Shown piece after piece: positions 8,598 to 16,046 of a stretch of 64,000 nt of DNA (position 1 is its first letter; each line of letters begins with the position of its first letter). Where the stretch lies: positions 852,376-916,375 of the forward strand of contig JABFRP010000001.1 of the NCBI GenBank assembly GCA_013141115.1, read 5' to 3'. The notes below the pieces were generated by a model. The model ran no database searches, had not been told where the DNA came from, and worked only from the letters and a program-made list of their open reading frames with translations. A program made the translations under genes and the position numbers. Origin of the DNA: Ferruginibacter sp. Its GTDB lineage: Bacteria > Bacteroidota > Bacteroidia > Chitinophagales > Chitinophagaceae.

Positions 8598-11372
8598 ATG
8601 AGAAAATTTGCAAGCTATGTGGTTACTTTTGTATTGGCTAATGTTTTAACGATTGCAGCCTTTGCCCAAAATGTAACAATCAGCGGTAATGTACGTAACA
8701 GCAACACCAAAGAAGGCTCCGGCGCTGTTTCGGTTACCATTAAAGGAACCTCCTCCGGAACTTTTACAGATGACAAAGGAAATTTTAAACTCACGGTAAA
8801 AAGTTTACCGGTTACATTAATTATTTCTTCTGTAGGATATGAACTACAGGAAGTAACATTAAGTAATGCAGGGTTTACACAAATTGATTTTAAACCCTCT
8901 TCTGCCTTAGGACAGGAAGTGGTGGTTTCTGCAACAAGGGTGCCTCAGAAAATTATGGAGTCGCCGGTTTCTATTGAAAGGGTGAGTGCTGCCAATATCC
9001 GCAATGCTCCGGCAGCAAGTTTTTACGATGTGGTTATGGCACTTAAAGGTGTGGATGTAACCACCTCTTCATTAACTTTTAAAACACCCACTACCCGTGG
9101 CTTTAACAGCAGTGGTAATACCAGGTTTAACCAATTGGTAGATGGAATGGATAACCAGGCACCGGGTTTAAATTTTTCGGTAGGTGCTATTATTGGTTTA
9201 AGCGAACTGGATGTTGATAATATTGAATTACTGGCAGGTGCATCTTCTGCATTATATGGCCCAGGTGGTATGAACGGTACTTTACTGATGACCAGTAAAA
9301 ACCCCTTCAAATACCAGGGTTTATCTTTCTTGGTAAAAACAGGTGTTATGCATACTGATGCTAACCAAAGAGCAGCTTCTCCATACCATAACTGGAATTT
9401 AAGGTGGGGTAAAAAGGTGAGTGAAAAGTTTGCTTTTAAGATCAATGCAGAATTGATACAGGCTAAAGACTGGATTGGTACCGATAACAGAAACTACAGC
9501 AGAACAGGTACAACAGGAAGTGTAATTGCTGGTAACAGGCAAACTGACCCTAATTATGATGGTGTGAATGTGTATGGAGATGAAACTACAATTGATATCC
9601 GTGCATTCTTTGGAAGTATTGCTAATAACTTACCAGGTGCTGCAAATTTTATAGCGGCTAACGGTTTAATGTCTACACCTCAAAATATATCCCGTACAGG
9701 ATATACAGAAAAAGAACTGATCAATCCCAATACTGTTAATTTTAAATTGGCTGGTTCCATGCATTATAAATTATCAGAAAATACTGAAGCTGTATTAGCC
9801 GGCTATTGGGGTACTGGTAACACAATATATACCGGTAGCGACAGGTATTCTCTTAAAGATTTTAAGATGGGGCAATACAAACTGGAATTAAACAATAAGA
9901 ACTGGTCGATAAGAGCTTACACCACACAGGAAAATGCCGGTGAATCTTACAATACTACCGCCACAACCAGGTTATTTAATGAAACATGGAAAAAATCTGT
10001 AACAACTGATGCTACAGGTAATCCAACACCATTACCAACTGACTGGTATATACAATATGCGTTTTCTTATTTAAGCAACAGAATGAATGGTATGACTGCT
10101 TATGATGCTCACCAGGCTTCAAGAGCGCTTGCCGATGTGGGAAGGCCAGCAGCAGGTACGCCATCATTTATAGCAGCTTACGATGCTATCCGTAAAAAGC
10201 CAATTTCAAAAAGTGGTGGTTTACTTTTGGATAAATCTGATCTATATAGTCTTGAAGGTAATTACAACCTTACATCAATAACAAAAGAATTTGCTGATAT
10301 ATTGGTGGGTGTTAACTATAAAAAATATGTACTGAATTCTCAGGGAACCTTATTTGCTGATTCTACAGGAACCATTGGAACTTATGAATATGGTGGTTAT
10401 ATTCAGGCTACAAGAAAAATAACTGAGCGTTTAAAAATAACTGCATCGGGCAGGTACGATAAAAATCAGAATTTTAAAGGTCGCTTTACACCAAGAGTTA
10501 CTGCATTGGTTAAATTAGCAGAGAATAATAACCTGCGTTTGTCTTATCAAACGGCCTATCGTTTCCCCAGCAATCAGCAGCAATGGATCAATCTTGTGGT
10601 GGGTAGTACCCGTTTAGTGGGCAGCAATCCATCTTTTGCTGATTACCTCAATTACAATTCTAATCCTTTATACACTTTTAATACCGTTGCTGGTACAAGT
10701 AATATAAAAGATTTTAAACCCTTTACGCCGCCAGCTGTAAAACCAGAATCAGTTAGCTCTTTTGAGGCTGGTTATAAAGGTTTGTTGATGGAAAATAAAT
10801 TATTGATTGATGTGTATGGTTATTACGGACAGTACCAGGATTTTTTGGGCAGAACAAATACTATCCAAACAACTTCTGGTGTTGCTGCTGATACATCCAA
10901 CTCAGCCAAAAGAAGAAATATTTCTGTACCTGTAAATACAACTGATAAAGTAAAAACTTACGGTTTTGGTCTTAGTGCAGATTACAGGTTGCCTTTAAAC
11001 TTTACTGTTGGTGCTAACGTAGCATCTGATGTATTAAAAGATGTACCAACAAATTTTGTGGCTTATTTTAATGCACCAAAATATAAAGTGAATGCCAACT
11101 TTGGTAATGTAGGTTTTGGCCCGGCCAAGCGTTTAGGATTTAATGTAGCTTACAGGTGGCAGCAAGGGTTTTACTACCAGGGCGATTTTGCAAATGGACA
11201 GTTGCCAGATGTACAAACGCTGGATGCTCAGTTAAGTTTAAAATTGCCTAAAACAAAATCGATATTAAAATTGGGTGCAAACAATATGCTTAACCAATAT
11301 TATTACAATGCTATAGGAAACTCACAAATTGGTGGCTTATACTATGTGAGTTTTGGATACAATGTTTATTAA
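8598..11372 (+). CDS. TonB-dependent outer-membrane receptor
   Basis: The 924-residue protein has a signal peptide (about 1-23, ending AAFAQ), a carboxypeptidase-like beta-sandwich (about 26-110), a TonB plug (about 115-235, with VVVSATRVPQKIMESPVSIERVS and LYGPGGMNGTLLMTSK) and a 22-strand-type barrel ending in an aromatic residue (SFGYNVY). It imports a ligand across the outer membrane using TonB energy; the ligand cannot be read from the sequence. It lacks the SusC-type plug signatures of the gene at 21098-24232. A fasciclin lipoprotein starts 46 bases after its stop, in the position where a SusD-like partner would be expected, so the two are probably one operon. Confidence 0.9.
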   Translation: MRKFASYVVTFVLANVLTIAAFAQNVTISGNVRNSNTKEGSGAVSVTIKGTSSGTFTDDKGNFKLTVKSLPVTLIISSVGYELQEVTLSNAGFTQIDFKPSSALGQEVVVSATRVPQKIMESPVSIERVSAANIRNAPAASFYDVVMALKGVDVTTSSLTFKTPTTRGFNSSGNTRFNQLVDGMDNQAPGLNFSVGAIIGLSELDVDNIELLAGASSALYGPGGMNGTLLMTSKNPFKYQGLSFLVKTGVMHTDANQRAASPYHNWNLRWGKKVSEKFAFKINAELIQAKDWIGTDNRNYSRTGTTGSVIAGNRQTDPNYDGVNVYGDETTIDIRAFFGSIANNLPGAANFIAANGLMSTPQNISRTGYTEKELINPNTVNFKLAGSMHYKLSENTEAVLAGYWGTGNTIYTGSDRYSLKDFKMGQYKLELNNKNWSIRAYTTQENAGESYNTTATTRLFNETWKKSVTTDATGNPTPLPTDWYIQYAFSYLSNRMNGMTAYDAHQASRALADVGRPAAGTPSFIAAYDAIRKKPISKSGGLLLDKSDLYSLEGNYNLTSITKEFADILVGVNYKKYVLNSQGTLFADSTGTIGTYEYGGYIQATRKITERLKITASGRYDKNQNFKGRFTPRVTALVKLAENNNLRLSYQTAYRFPSNQQQWINLVVGSTRLVGSNPSFADYLNYNSNPLYTFNTVAGTSNIKDFKPFTPPAVKPESVSSFEAGYKGLLMENKLLIDVYGYYGQYQDFLGRTNTIQTTSGVAADTSNSAKRRNISVPVNTTDKVKTYGFGLSADYRLPLNFTVGANVASDVLKDVPTNFVAYFNAPKYKVNANFGNVGFGPAKRLGFNVAYRWQQGFYYQGDFANGQLPDVQTLDAQLSLKLPKTKSILKLGANNMLNQYYYNAIGNSQIGGLYYVSFGYNVY

Positions 11373-11418
11373 TAATACTAAAAGTTAATTACCAATTTTA
11401 AAATTAAAACTTACTATA

Positions 11419-12720
11419 ATGAAAAAAATAAATTATAAACTAAGAACAGCCTCCTTTGCAATTTTATCAGGGTTGTTCTTTCTTACATCTTGTAATAAAG
11501 AGTTAGAGCAATTGCCTGCAATTGCCACACCAACTTATCCTACCGGGTTGGGGGTAGCCGCAAGAATTGCATCAAATCCTAATGATAGTTTATTCAGCAG
11601 GTTAATTATCAGGTCGGGTATGACTGCAACATTAAATGACCTTACTAAAAGCTTTACCATATTTGCAGTTGATAATGTTGGGATGAGGCTTTTTGCTACC
11701 GCAGCTTCCGGAGGTTTGGTGCCGGCAGGTGCACCTGATGCAGTAGTTTCTGGCTTTATTGCCAACTCATTACCTGTTGCAAGTGCAGCAGCTATTGTAC
11801 AGTATAATACTATTGGGCAAAAATTTACAGCAGGTACTTTTGGTACAGCTTTCCCCAATTATCCTTTAGCCAGCCAGATCATTCTTGATCCAACTCAACC
11901 TTTTGTAAGGATGCCAATATTTCCTGTACGGGGAACACCATTTTCTTACGTAAATAATATTCCCATTACTAGCGTAGATTCGGTTGCAGCAAATGGTATT
12001 ATACACCACACTTTTACAATTGTATCGCCACTACCAGCCCAGCCATTAACAACTTTAAAAACGTTAATAAATGCTGATGCAAACCTCACTTACTTTAGGG
12101 CAGCAATAACACGTGCCGATAGTGGACAAGTGGGTATCAGTGGTGTTGGAGCATTTGGATTGGCTTTTGATTCTTTGATGAATTATCCCATAACTAATAT
12201 GACGGTGTTGGCACCTAATAATGCCGCCTTTCAAACTTTAGTTTTCGGACTTGCGTACAGAGGTTATTTATCTACACGCCCAACACCATATACGGCAATA
12301 GATAGCGCAACTGCACTTGCAACCGCAAATGGAGCTGTTGCAGCCGGCCCGGCATTTTTAGGTACTAATAATGTTACCACAGCAACCATCAGAGGAATAC
12401 TTGCGTATCATATTCTGGCATCAAAAAACACAGGGTCGTACAAGCCAGATATAAGAGCATTCTCAGTAAATTTCTCTTCGGCAGCAGGAGGCGCCTTTGT
12501 TAATACTTTGGTTAATGGCTCAGTAGCTATACATCCTGGTATAATGGCACAAGCAACATTTACAGGTCCTTCTGTAACAGCATTAAAATTTACCGGAATG
12601 GGTACTTTTCCTCCGGGTGGTGCTCCATTCAGTGGAGGTGCTGCTAATGCCACTTCATGGGATAAGATTTCTTTAAATGGTGTATTACATGTAATTGATA
12701 AAGTATTATTACCACAATAA
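11419..12720 (+). CDS. Fasciclin (FAS1) domain lipoprotein, two domains
   Basis: A lipoprotein signal peptide ends in the lipobox FLTSC, with Cys25 as the lipidation site. Two FAS1 modules follow in 433 residues: the first about 50-205 (FTIFAVDNVGM, then GIIHHTFTIVSPLP), the second about 215-432 (MTVLAPNNAAF, then GVLHVIDKVLLPQ at the very C-terminus). FAS1 domains are adhesion or ligand-binding folds. Given its place 46 bases after a TonB receptor gene, it may be the surface-exposed partner that captures ligand or closes the receptor; that is inference. A strong hairpin terminator follows at 12739-12774. Confidence 0.88.
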   Translation: MKKINYKLRTASFAILSGLFFLTSCNKELEQLPAIATPTYPTGLGVAARIASNPNDSLFSRLIIRSGMTATLNDLTKSFTIFAVDNVGMRLFATAASGGLVPAGAPDAVVSGFIANSLPVASAAAIVQYNTIGQKFTAGTFGTAFPNYPLASQIILDPTQPFVRMPIFPVRGTPFSYVNNIPITSVDSVAANGIIHHTFTIVSPLPAQPLTTLKTLINADANLTYFRAAITRADSGQVGISGVGAFGLAFDSLMNYPITNMTVLAPNNAAFQTLVFGLAYRGYLSTRPTPYTAIDSATALATANGAVAAGPAFLGTNNVTTATIRGILAYHILASKNTGSYKPDIRAFSVNFSSAAGGAFVNTLVNGSVAIHPGIMAQATFTGPSVTALKFTGMGTFPPGGAPFSGGAANATSWDKISLNGVLHVIDKVLLPQ

Positions 12721-12738
12721 TATTTGGTGTAAATATAA

Positions 12739-12774
12739 AAAGAAAAGGGCTTCAATATTGAAGCCCTTTTCTTT
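12739..12774. terminator. Perfect 18-bp palindromic terminator
   Basis: AAAGAAAAGGGCTTCAAT is followed directly by its exact reverse complement. The T-rich 3' arm terminates the TonB/fasciclin operon. The 118-bp nested palindrome begins at the next base. Confidence 0.85.
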
Positions 12775-12892
12775 GGGTGCATTTAATAATTGTTGCAAGG
12801 GTTGCCAACCTTATGTAAGATATTTCCCATTCAAAAAAGTCTTTGCCAAGGTTGGCAACCCTCTATTCAATGCGACAATTTTAAATGCACCC
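12775..12892. repeat. 118-bp nested palindrome, MITE/REP-like element
   Basis: The outer arms are GGGTGCATTTAA (12775-12786) and TTAAATGCACCC (12881-12892), exact reverse complements. The similarity continues inward as AATTGT-TGCA against TGCGACAATT. The inner arms are AGGGTTGCCAACCTT (12798-12812) and AAGGTTGGCAACCCT (12848-12862), also exact complements. The right half also folds on itself (TTGCCAA GG TTGGCAA). TTTCTTT-like sequence flanks both ends. It has no coding capacity. It sits between a terminator and the start of a protease gene. Confidence 0.75.
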
Positions 12893-12930
12893 GTTTCTTT
12901 TTACCAAATTAAGCAACCATTTAAAAATTG

Positions 12931-12938
12931 TATCTTTA
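12931..12938 (+). promoter_or_regulatory. Candidate -7 box (TATCTTTA) for the first retropepsin-like gene
   Basis: The box ends 14 bases before the ATG at 12953. The paralogue at 53794-54213 has the identical box at the same distance (54235-54228), which supports both the box and the chosen starts. Confidence 0.5.
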
Positions 12939-12952
12939 AGAAAAATAGATGT

Positions 12953-13372
12953 ATGGGTTTAGTATATGCAGAAATAACTTTAATTAATGGCGAAGATTTA
13001 ATACTTGCCAAAAGGCATATTATTGGCGAAGAAGAAATAAAGCAAATGACTGTAAATATGTTGGCTGATAGTGGTGCTTATATGCTTGCCATTAATGAAA
13101 ATATACAAGAGCAATTGCAATTGCCTGTAATTGAAAAACGTAAAGCCCAAATGGCTAATGGAAGTATTGAAGAGTATGATGTGGTAGGGCCAGTTGAAGT
13201 GCGTTTTAAAAATAGGCAAAGTACTTGCCGTGCAATGGTGTTACCCGGCGATAACGAGCCTTTACTTGGTGCTATACCAATGGAGGATATGGACATTCTT
13301 ATTCACCCGTTGCGGCAGGAGTTAATTGTAAACCCTGATCACCCTTATTTTGCACAAATGAAAATGAAATGA
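12953..13372 (+). CDS. Small retropepsin-like (clan AA) aspartic protease, copy 1
   Basis: This 139-residue protein has the single-domain retropepsin pattern: VNMLADSGAYML, with the catalytic Asp-Ser-Gly at about residues 39-41, and the downstream hydrophobic-hydrophobic-Gly element LLGAIPMEDMDILI. It then ends in the LIVNPDHPYFAQ tail seen in small prokaryotic clan AA proteins. Such proteases would act as dimers; substrates are unknown. The ATG at 12953 is chosen because the paralogue at 53794-54213 starts identically (MGLVYA) and has the same length. The open frame upstream runs through the palindromic element and is not coding. No partner gene is adjacent. A convergent terminator separates it from ychF. 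Confidence 0.8.
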   Translation: MGLVYAEITLINGEDLILAKRHIIGEEEIKQMTVNMLADSGAYMLAINENIQEQLQLPVIEKRKAQMANGSIEEYDVVGPVEVRFKNRQSTCRAMVLPGDNEPLLGAIPMEDMDILIHPLRQELIVNPDHPYFAQMKMK

Positions 13373-13394
13373 TACTTACATTGTACATAATAAG

Positions 13395-13422
13395 AACGGG
13401 CCTCAAAATTTTGAAGCCCGTT
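13395..13422. terminator. Bidirectional terminator between protease and ychF
   Basis: A stem of AACGGGC / GCCCGTT extended by CTCAAAA / TTTTGAA with one mismatch, followed by T-rich sequence. It lies between two convergent genes. Confidence 0.8.
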
Positions 13423-13456
13423 TTACTTTATAAACTTTATATACTTTGTACTTTAC

Positions 13457-14554
13457 CTACACATTAAACCTGAAGTGCATTACATCGCCATCCTTCACCA
13501 CGTATTCCTTTCCCTCAATTCTTAACCTTCCATTTTCTCTGCAGGCAGCTTCGCTTTTATAAGCAATAAAATCATCGTAGGCAATTACTTCGGCTTTAAT
13601 AAAACCTTTTTCAAAATCGGTATGTATTACACTGGCCGCCTGTGGCGCTTTCCATCCCTGGTGAATGGTCCATGCTCTTACTTCCTGTACACCTGCAGTA
13701 AAGTAAGTAGAGAGATTGAGTAATTTGTAAGTAGAATGTATTAACCTGTCCAAAGCGGGTTCCACCATTTTATACTCTTCCATAAACATGGCTTTGTCAT
13801 CAGCATTTTCAAACTCTGCAATTTGTGCTTCAATGGCGTTGGTCATTACAATTACCTGGTTGCCTTCGTTTTTAACAGCTTCTATTAATGCTGCCGAAAA
13901 TTTATTGCCGGTGTGCATACTTGCCTCATCAACATTGGCTACATATAAAATAGGTTTGTCTGTTAGTAAGAAAAGATCGGCTATGGCCACTTTTTCTTCT
14001 TTACTTAAACCAAGGGTGATGATGTTTTTTCCTTTTTCCAGGTGGTCTTTACAGCTGATCAAAACTTCCAGTTCCAATTTCATTTTAGGATCAGTTTTGG
14101 CCATTTTTTCTGTACGCTGCATTTTCTTTTCCACGCTTTCCAAATCTTTCAACTGTAATTCGGTTTCAATAATTTCTTTATCGCTTACCGGGTTAATGGC
14201 ACCTTCTTCTCTTAAAATATTTTCATCTTCAAAACAACGTATTACATGAATGATGGCATCCACTTCTCTGATATTGGCTAAAAATTTATTACCCAACCCT
14301 TCGCCTTTACTGGCGCCACGTACAAGACCTGCAATATCCACAATTTCAATTTGCGTAGGTACAGTTCTGTCCGGCACTACCAGTTCGGCCAGTTTATCCA
14401 ATCTTGGGTCGGGCACATTTACCAGGCCGGTGTTAGGTTCTATGGTACAAAAACGGTAATTACTTGCCTGTGCTTTTGCACTGTTACTCACTGCGTTAAA
14501 TAAGGTTGATTTACCTACATTGGGTAACCCCACGATGCCTGCCTGTAAAGCCAT
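13457..14554 (-). CDS. ychF: Redox-regulated ATPase / ribosome-binding YchF (Ola1 type)
   Basis: YchF is an Obg-family P-loop protein that prefers ATP, binds ribosomes and affects stress responses. The 365-residue protein has the P-loop GLPNVGKST (residues 9-17), a G2/G3 segment with [23 protein letters not shown], the altered specificity loop YVANVDE where NKxD would be in GTPases, a coiled-coil insertion around residues 125-170, and the C-terminal TGS-like domain ending FRFNV. All match the family at normal length. Its leader probably starts from TATCTTTG at 14679-14672 and ends in a 7-bp-period repeat that stops one base before the ATG. Confidence 0.95.
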   Translation of the reverse strand: MALQAGIVGLPNVGKSTLFNAVSNSAKAQASNYRFCTIEPNTGLVNVPDPRLDKLAELVVPDRTVPTQIEIVDIAGLVRGASKGEGLGNKFLANIREVDAIIHVIRCFEDENILREEGAINPVSDKEIIETELQLKDLESVEKKMQRTEKMAKTDPKMKLELEVLISCKDHLEKGKNIITLGLSKEEKVAIADLFLLTDKPILYVANVDEASMHTGNKFSAALIEAVKNEGNQVIVMTNAIEAQIAEFENADDKAMFMEEYKMVEPALDRLIHSTYKLLNLSTYFTAGVQEVRAWTIHQGWKAPQAASVIHTDFEKGFIKAEVIAYDDFIAYKSEAACRENGRLRIEGKEYVVKDGDVMHFRFNV

Positions 14555-14555
14555 A

Positions 14556-14590
14556 CAATTTTAGATTTGCGATTTTAGATTTCGGATTTT
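14556..14590 (-). repeat. Heptamer-period repeat in the ychF leader
   Basis: Five consecutive 7-mers read CAATTTT, AGATTTG, CGATTTT, AGATTTC, GGATTTT on the plus strand. The reverse complement contains CAAATCTAAAATTG, identical to the start of the array at 14716-14757, so each array is in mRNA sense for its own gene. Confidence 0.7.
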
Positions 14591-14658
14591 CCTGGTTTCC
14601 GATATATCCAAAGTCAATTATATTTAATTAAGATAATCAGCATTTATATAGCTGAAAT

Positions 14659-14666
14659 TATTTTTG
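14659..14666 (+). promoter_or_regulatory. Candidate -7 box (TATTTTTG) for the SpmAB-like gene
   Basis: The box fits TAnnTTTG and points to the gene at 14761. It lies 5 bases from the divergent ychF box, so the two promoters would be back to back. No -33 TTTG is evident. Confidence 0.4.
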
Positions 14667-14671
14667 AGGCG

Positions 14672-14679
14672 CAAAGATA
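14672..14679 (-). promoter_or_regulatory. Candidate -7 box (TATCTTTG) for ychF
   Basis: TATCTTTG on the minus strand fits TAnnTTTG exactly and would give a ychF leader of roughly 110 bases containing the heptamer array. Confidence 0.45.
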
Positions 14680-14715
14680 CGGGAATGATAGTTTTTGAGT
14701 TGAAACAAGTATCTT

Positions 14716-14757
14716 CAAATCTAAAATTGGCAATCATAAATCTAAAATCTACAATCA
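14716..14757 (+). repeat. Heptamer-period repeat in the SpmAB-like gene leader
   Basis: Six consecutive 7-mers: CAAATCT, AAAATTG, GCAATCA, TAAATCT, AAAATCT, ACAATCA. The array ends three bases before the ATG at 14761. It mirrors the array in the divergent ychF leader. Confidence 0.7.
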
Positions 14758-14760
14758 AAC

Positions 14761-16032
14761 ATGGCTTTAAGCAGAATATGGAGTGCATTTATAATTATAG
14801 CAATATTTGTTGCAGGTGTAAAATGTTTTTTCTTTGGAGAAACACAAATTTTTTCCTGGATGATAAGTGGAAAAGCATCAGATCCTGCTAATCCGCTTAA
14901 ATTAGATGGCGTTATAGAAACCTGCTGGGTAGCTGTAGAAATTTGTTTAAAGTTAATTGGTGTTCTGGCACTCTTTATTGGGTTTATGAGTATTGCAGAA
15001 AAAGCCGGAGGCATAAGGTTACTTTCAAAAATTGTTGGCCCTTTCTTTTCAAAACTTTTTCCCGAAATTCCTAAAGGTCATCCTTCTATGGGGCATATGA
15101 TCATGAATTTTTCGGCAAATTTATTGGGACTGGATAATGCAGCAACTCCTTTTGGGTTAAAAGCAATGGATAGTTTACAGGAACTTAATACTAATAAAGA
15201 TGTGGCTTCCAATTCGCAGATCATGTTTCTTTGTTTGCATGCAGCAGGTTTAAATTTAATACCGGTTAGTGTAATCGCAGTAAGGGCTGCCAATCATGCA
15301 TCGGATCCTACTGATGTTTTTATTCCCTGTATGATTGTAACCTTTGTGGGTACAATGACAGCGATGATCATAGTTTCATTTAAACAGAAAATTAATTTAT
15401 TTCAGCCTGTAATTTTAATTTGGGTATTTAGTATTTCGGCATTTATAGTTTTATTGGTGTTATACATTACCCGTTTAAATGCCGCAGGTATACAAATTTT
15501 TTCCGGCCAGCTAAGCAATGGGTTAATATTACTGGTTTTTTTGTTAATTGTTTTAGGAGGTATTTATAAAAAGATAGACATATTTTCTGCTTTTATTGAT
15601 GGAGCAAAAAACGGATTTGATACTGCCATCAGAATTATACCTTACATTTTAGGAATCCTGGTTGCAGTAAGCATGCTACGTACCAGCGGCACTTTTGATG
15701 CGGTAATTAATGGTATGAAACATTTTTTTGCCATGTTTGGTGCCGACACCCGTTTTGTTGATGGATTGCCCACAGCATTAATACGGCCAATGAGTGGGGG
15801 AGCAGCCAGAGGTATGATGGTGAGCACTATGACAACATTTGGTCCTGATTCTTTTGCAAGCAAACTGTCAGGAATTTTTCAGGGAGCATCTGATACTACA
15901 TTTTATGTGGTGGCGGTGTACTTTGGTTCGGTAAATATTAAAAACACCCGTTACTCCATTGGCGCCATGTTGCTGGCCGACCTGGTAGGAATTATTACTG
16001 CTATTGGAGTTTGTTATTTGTTTTTTGGATAG
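14761..16032 (+). CDS. Fused SpmA-SpmB-like nucleoside-recognition (Gate) membrane protein
   Basis: This 423-residue protein joins two Gate (nucleoside recognition) modules. The first half (about 1-210) resembles spore maturation protein A: MALSRIWSAFI at the start, then FSANLLGLDNAATPFGLKAM. The second half (about 220-423) resembles SpmB: FIDGAKNGFDTAIRIIPYIL, RPMSGGAARG and GASDTTFYVVAVYFGSVNIKNTRY. About ten hydrophobic segments place it in the inner membrane. In Bacillus the separate proteins affect spore core dehydration. Non-sporulating Bacteroidota keep the fusion, and its transport role there is not established. The start is set by the conserved MALSRIW and the short distance from the leader repeat. 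Confidence 0.85.
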   Translation: MALSRIWSAFIIIAIFVAGVKCFFFGETQIFSWMISGKASDPANPLKLDGVIETCWVAVEICLKLIGVLALFIGFMSIAEKAGGIRLLSKIVGPFFSKLFPEIPKGHPSMGHMIMNFSANLLGLDNAATPFGLKAMDSLQELNTNKDVASNSQIMFLCLHAAGLNLIPVSVIAVRAANHASDPTDVFIPCMIVTFVGTMTAMIIVSFKQKINLFQPVILIWVFSISAFIVLLVLYITRLNAAGIQIFSGQLSNGLILLVFLLIVLGGIYKKIDIFSAFIDGAKNGFDTAIRIIPYILGILVAVSMLRTSGTFDAVINGMKHFFAMFGADTRFVDGLPTALIRPMSGGAARGMMVSTMTTFGPDSFASKLSGIFQGASDTTFYVVAVYFGSVNIKNTRYSIGAMLLADLVGIITAIGVCYLFFG

Positions 16033-16046
16033 CGGAAGTTTTTTAA

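Noticed and set aside
9023..9445. 140-codon open frame opposite the TonB receptor plug region
   Set aside because: Shadow frame; the plus-strand receptor is unambiguous.
12738..12892. Complete insertion sequence
   Set aside because: There is no transposase coding capacity inside or next to the palindromes.
12695..12952. Upstream extension of the first retropepsin-like gene
   Set aside because: It would run through the terminator and nested palindrome; the paralogue fixes the start at MGLVYA.
13788..14249. 153-codon open frame opposite ychF
   Set aside because: Low-complexity Ser/Leu-rich shadow of a well-conserved gene.
14556..14757. CRISPR-like array
   Set aside because: The repeats are 7-bp degenerate units without spacers, and no cas genes are present.
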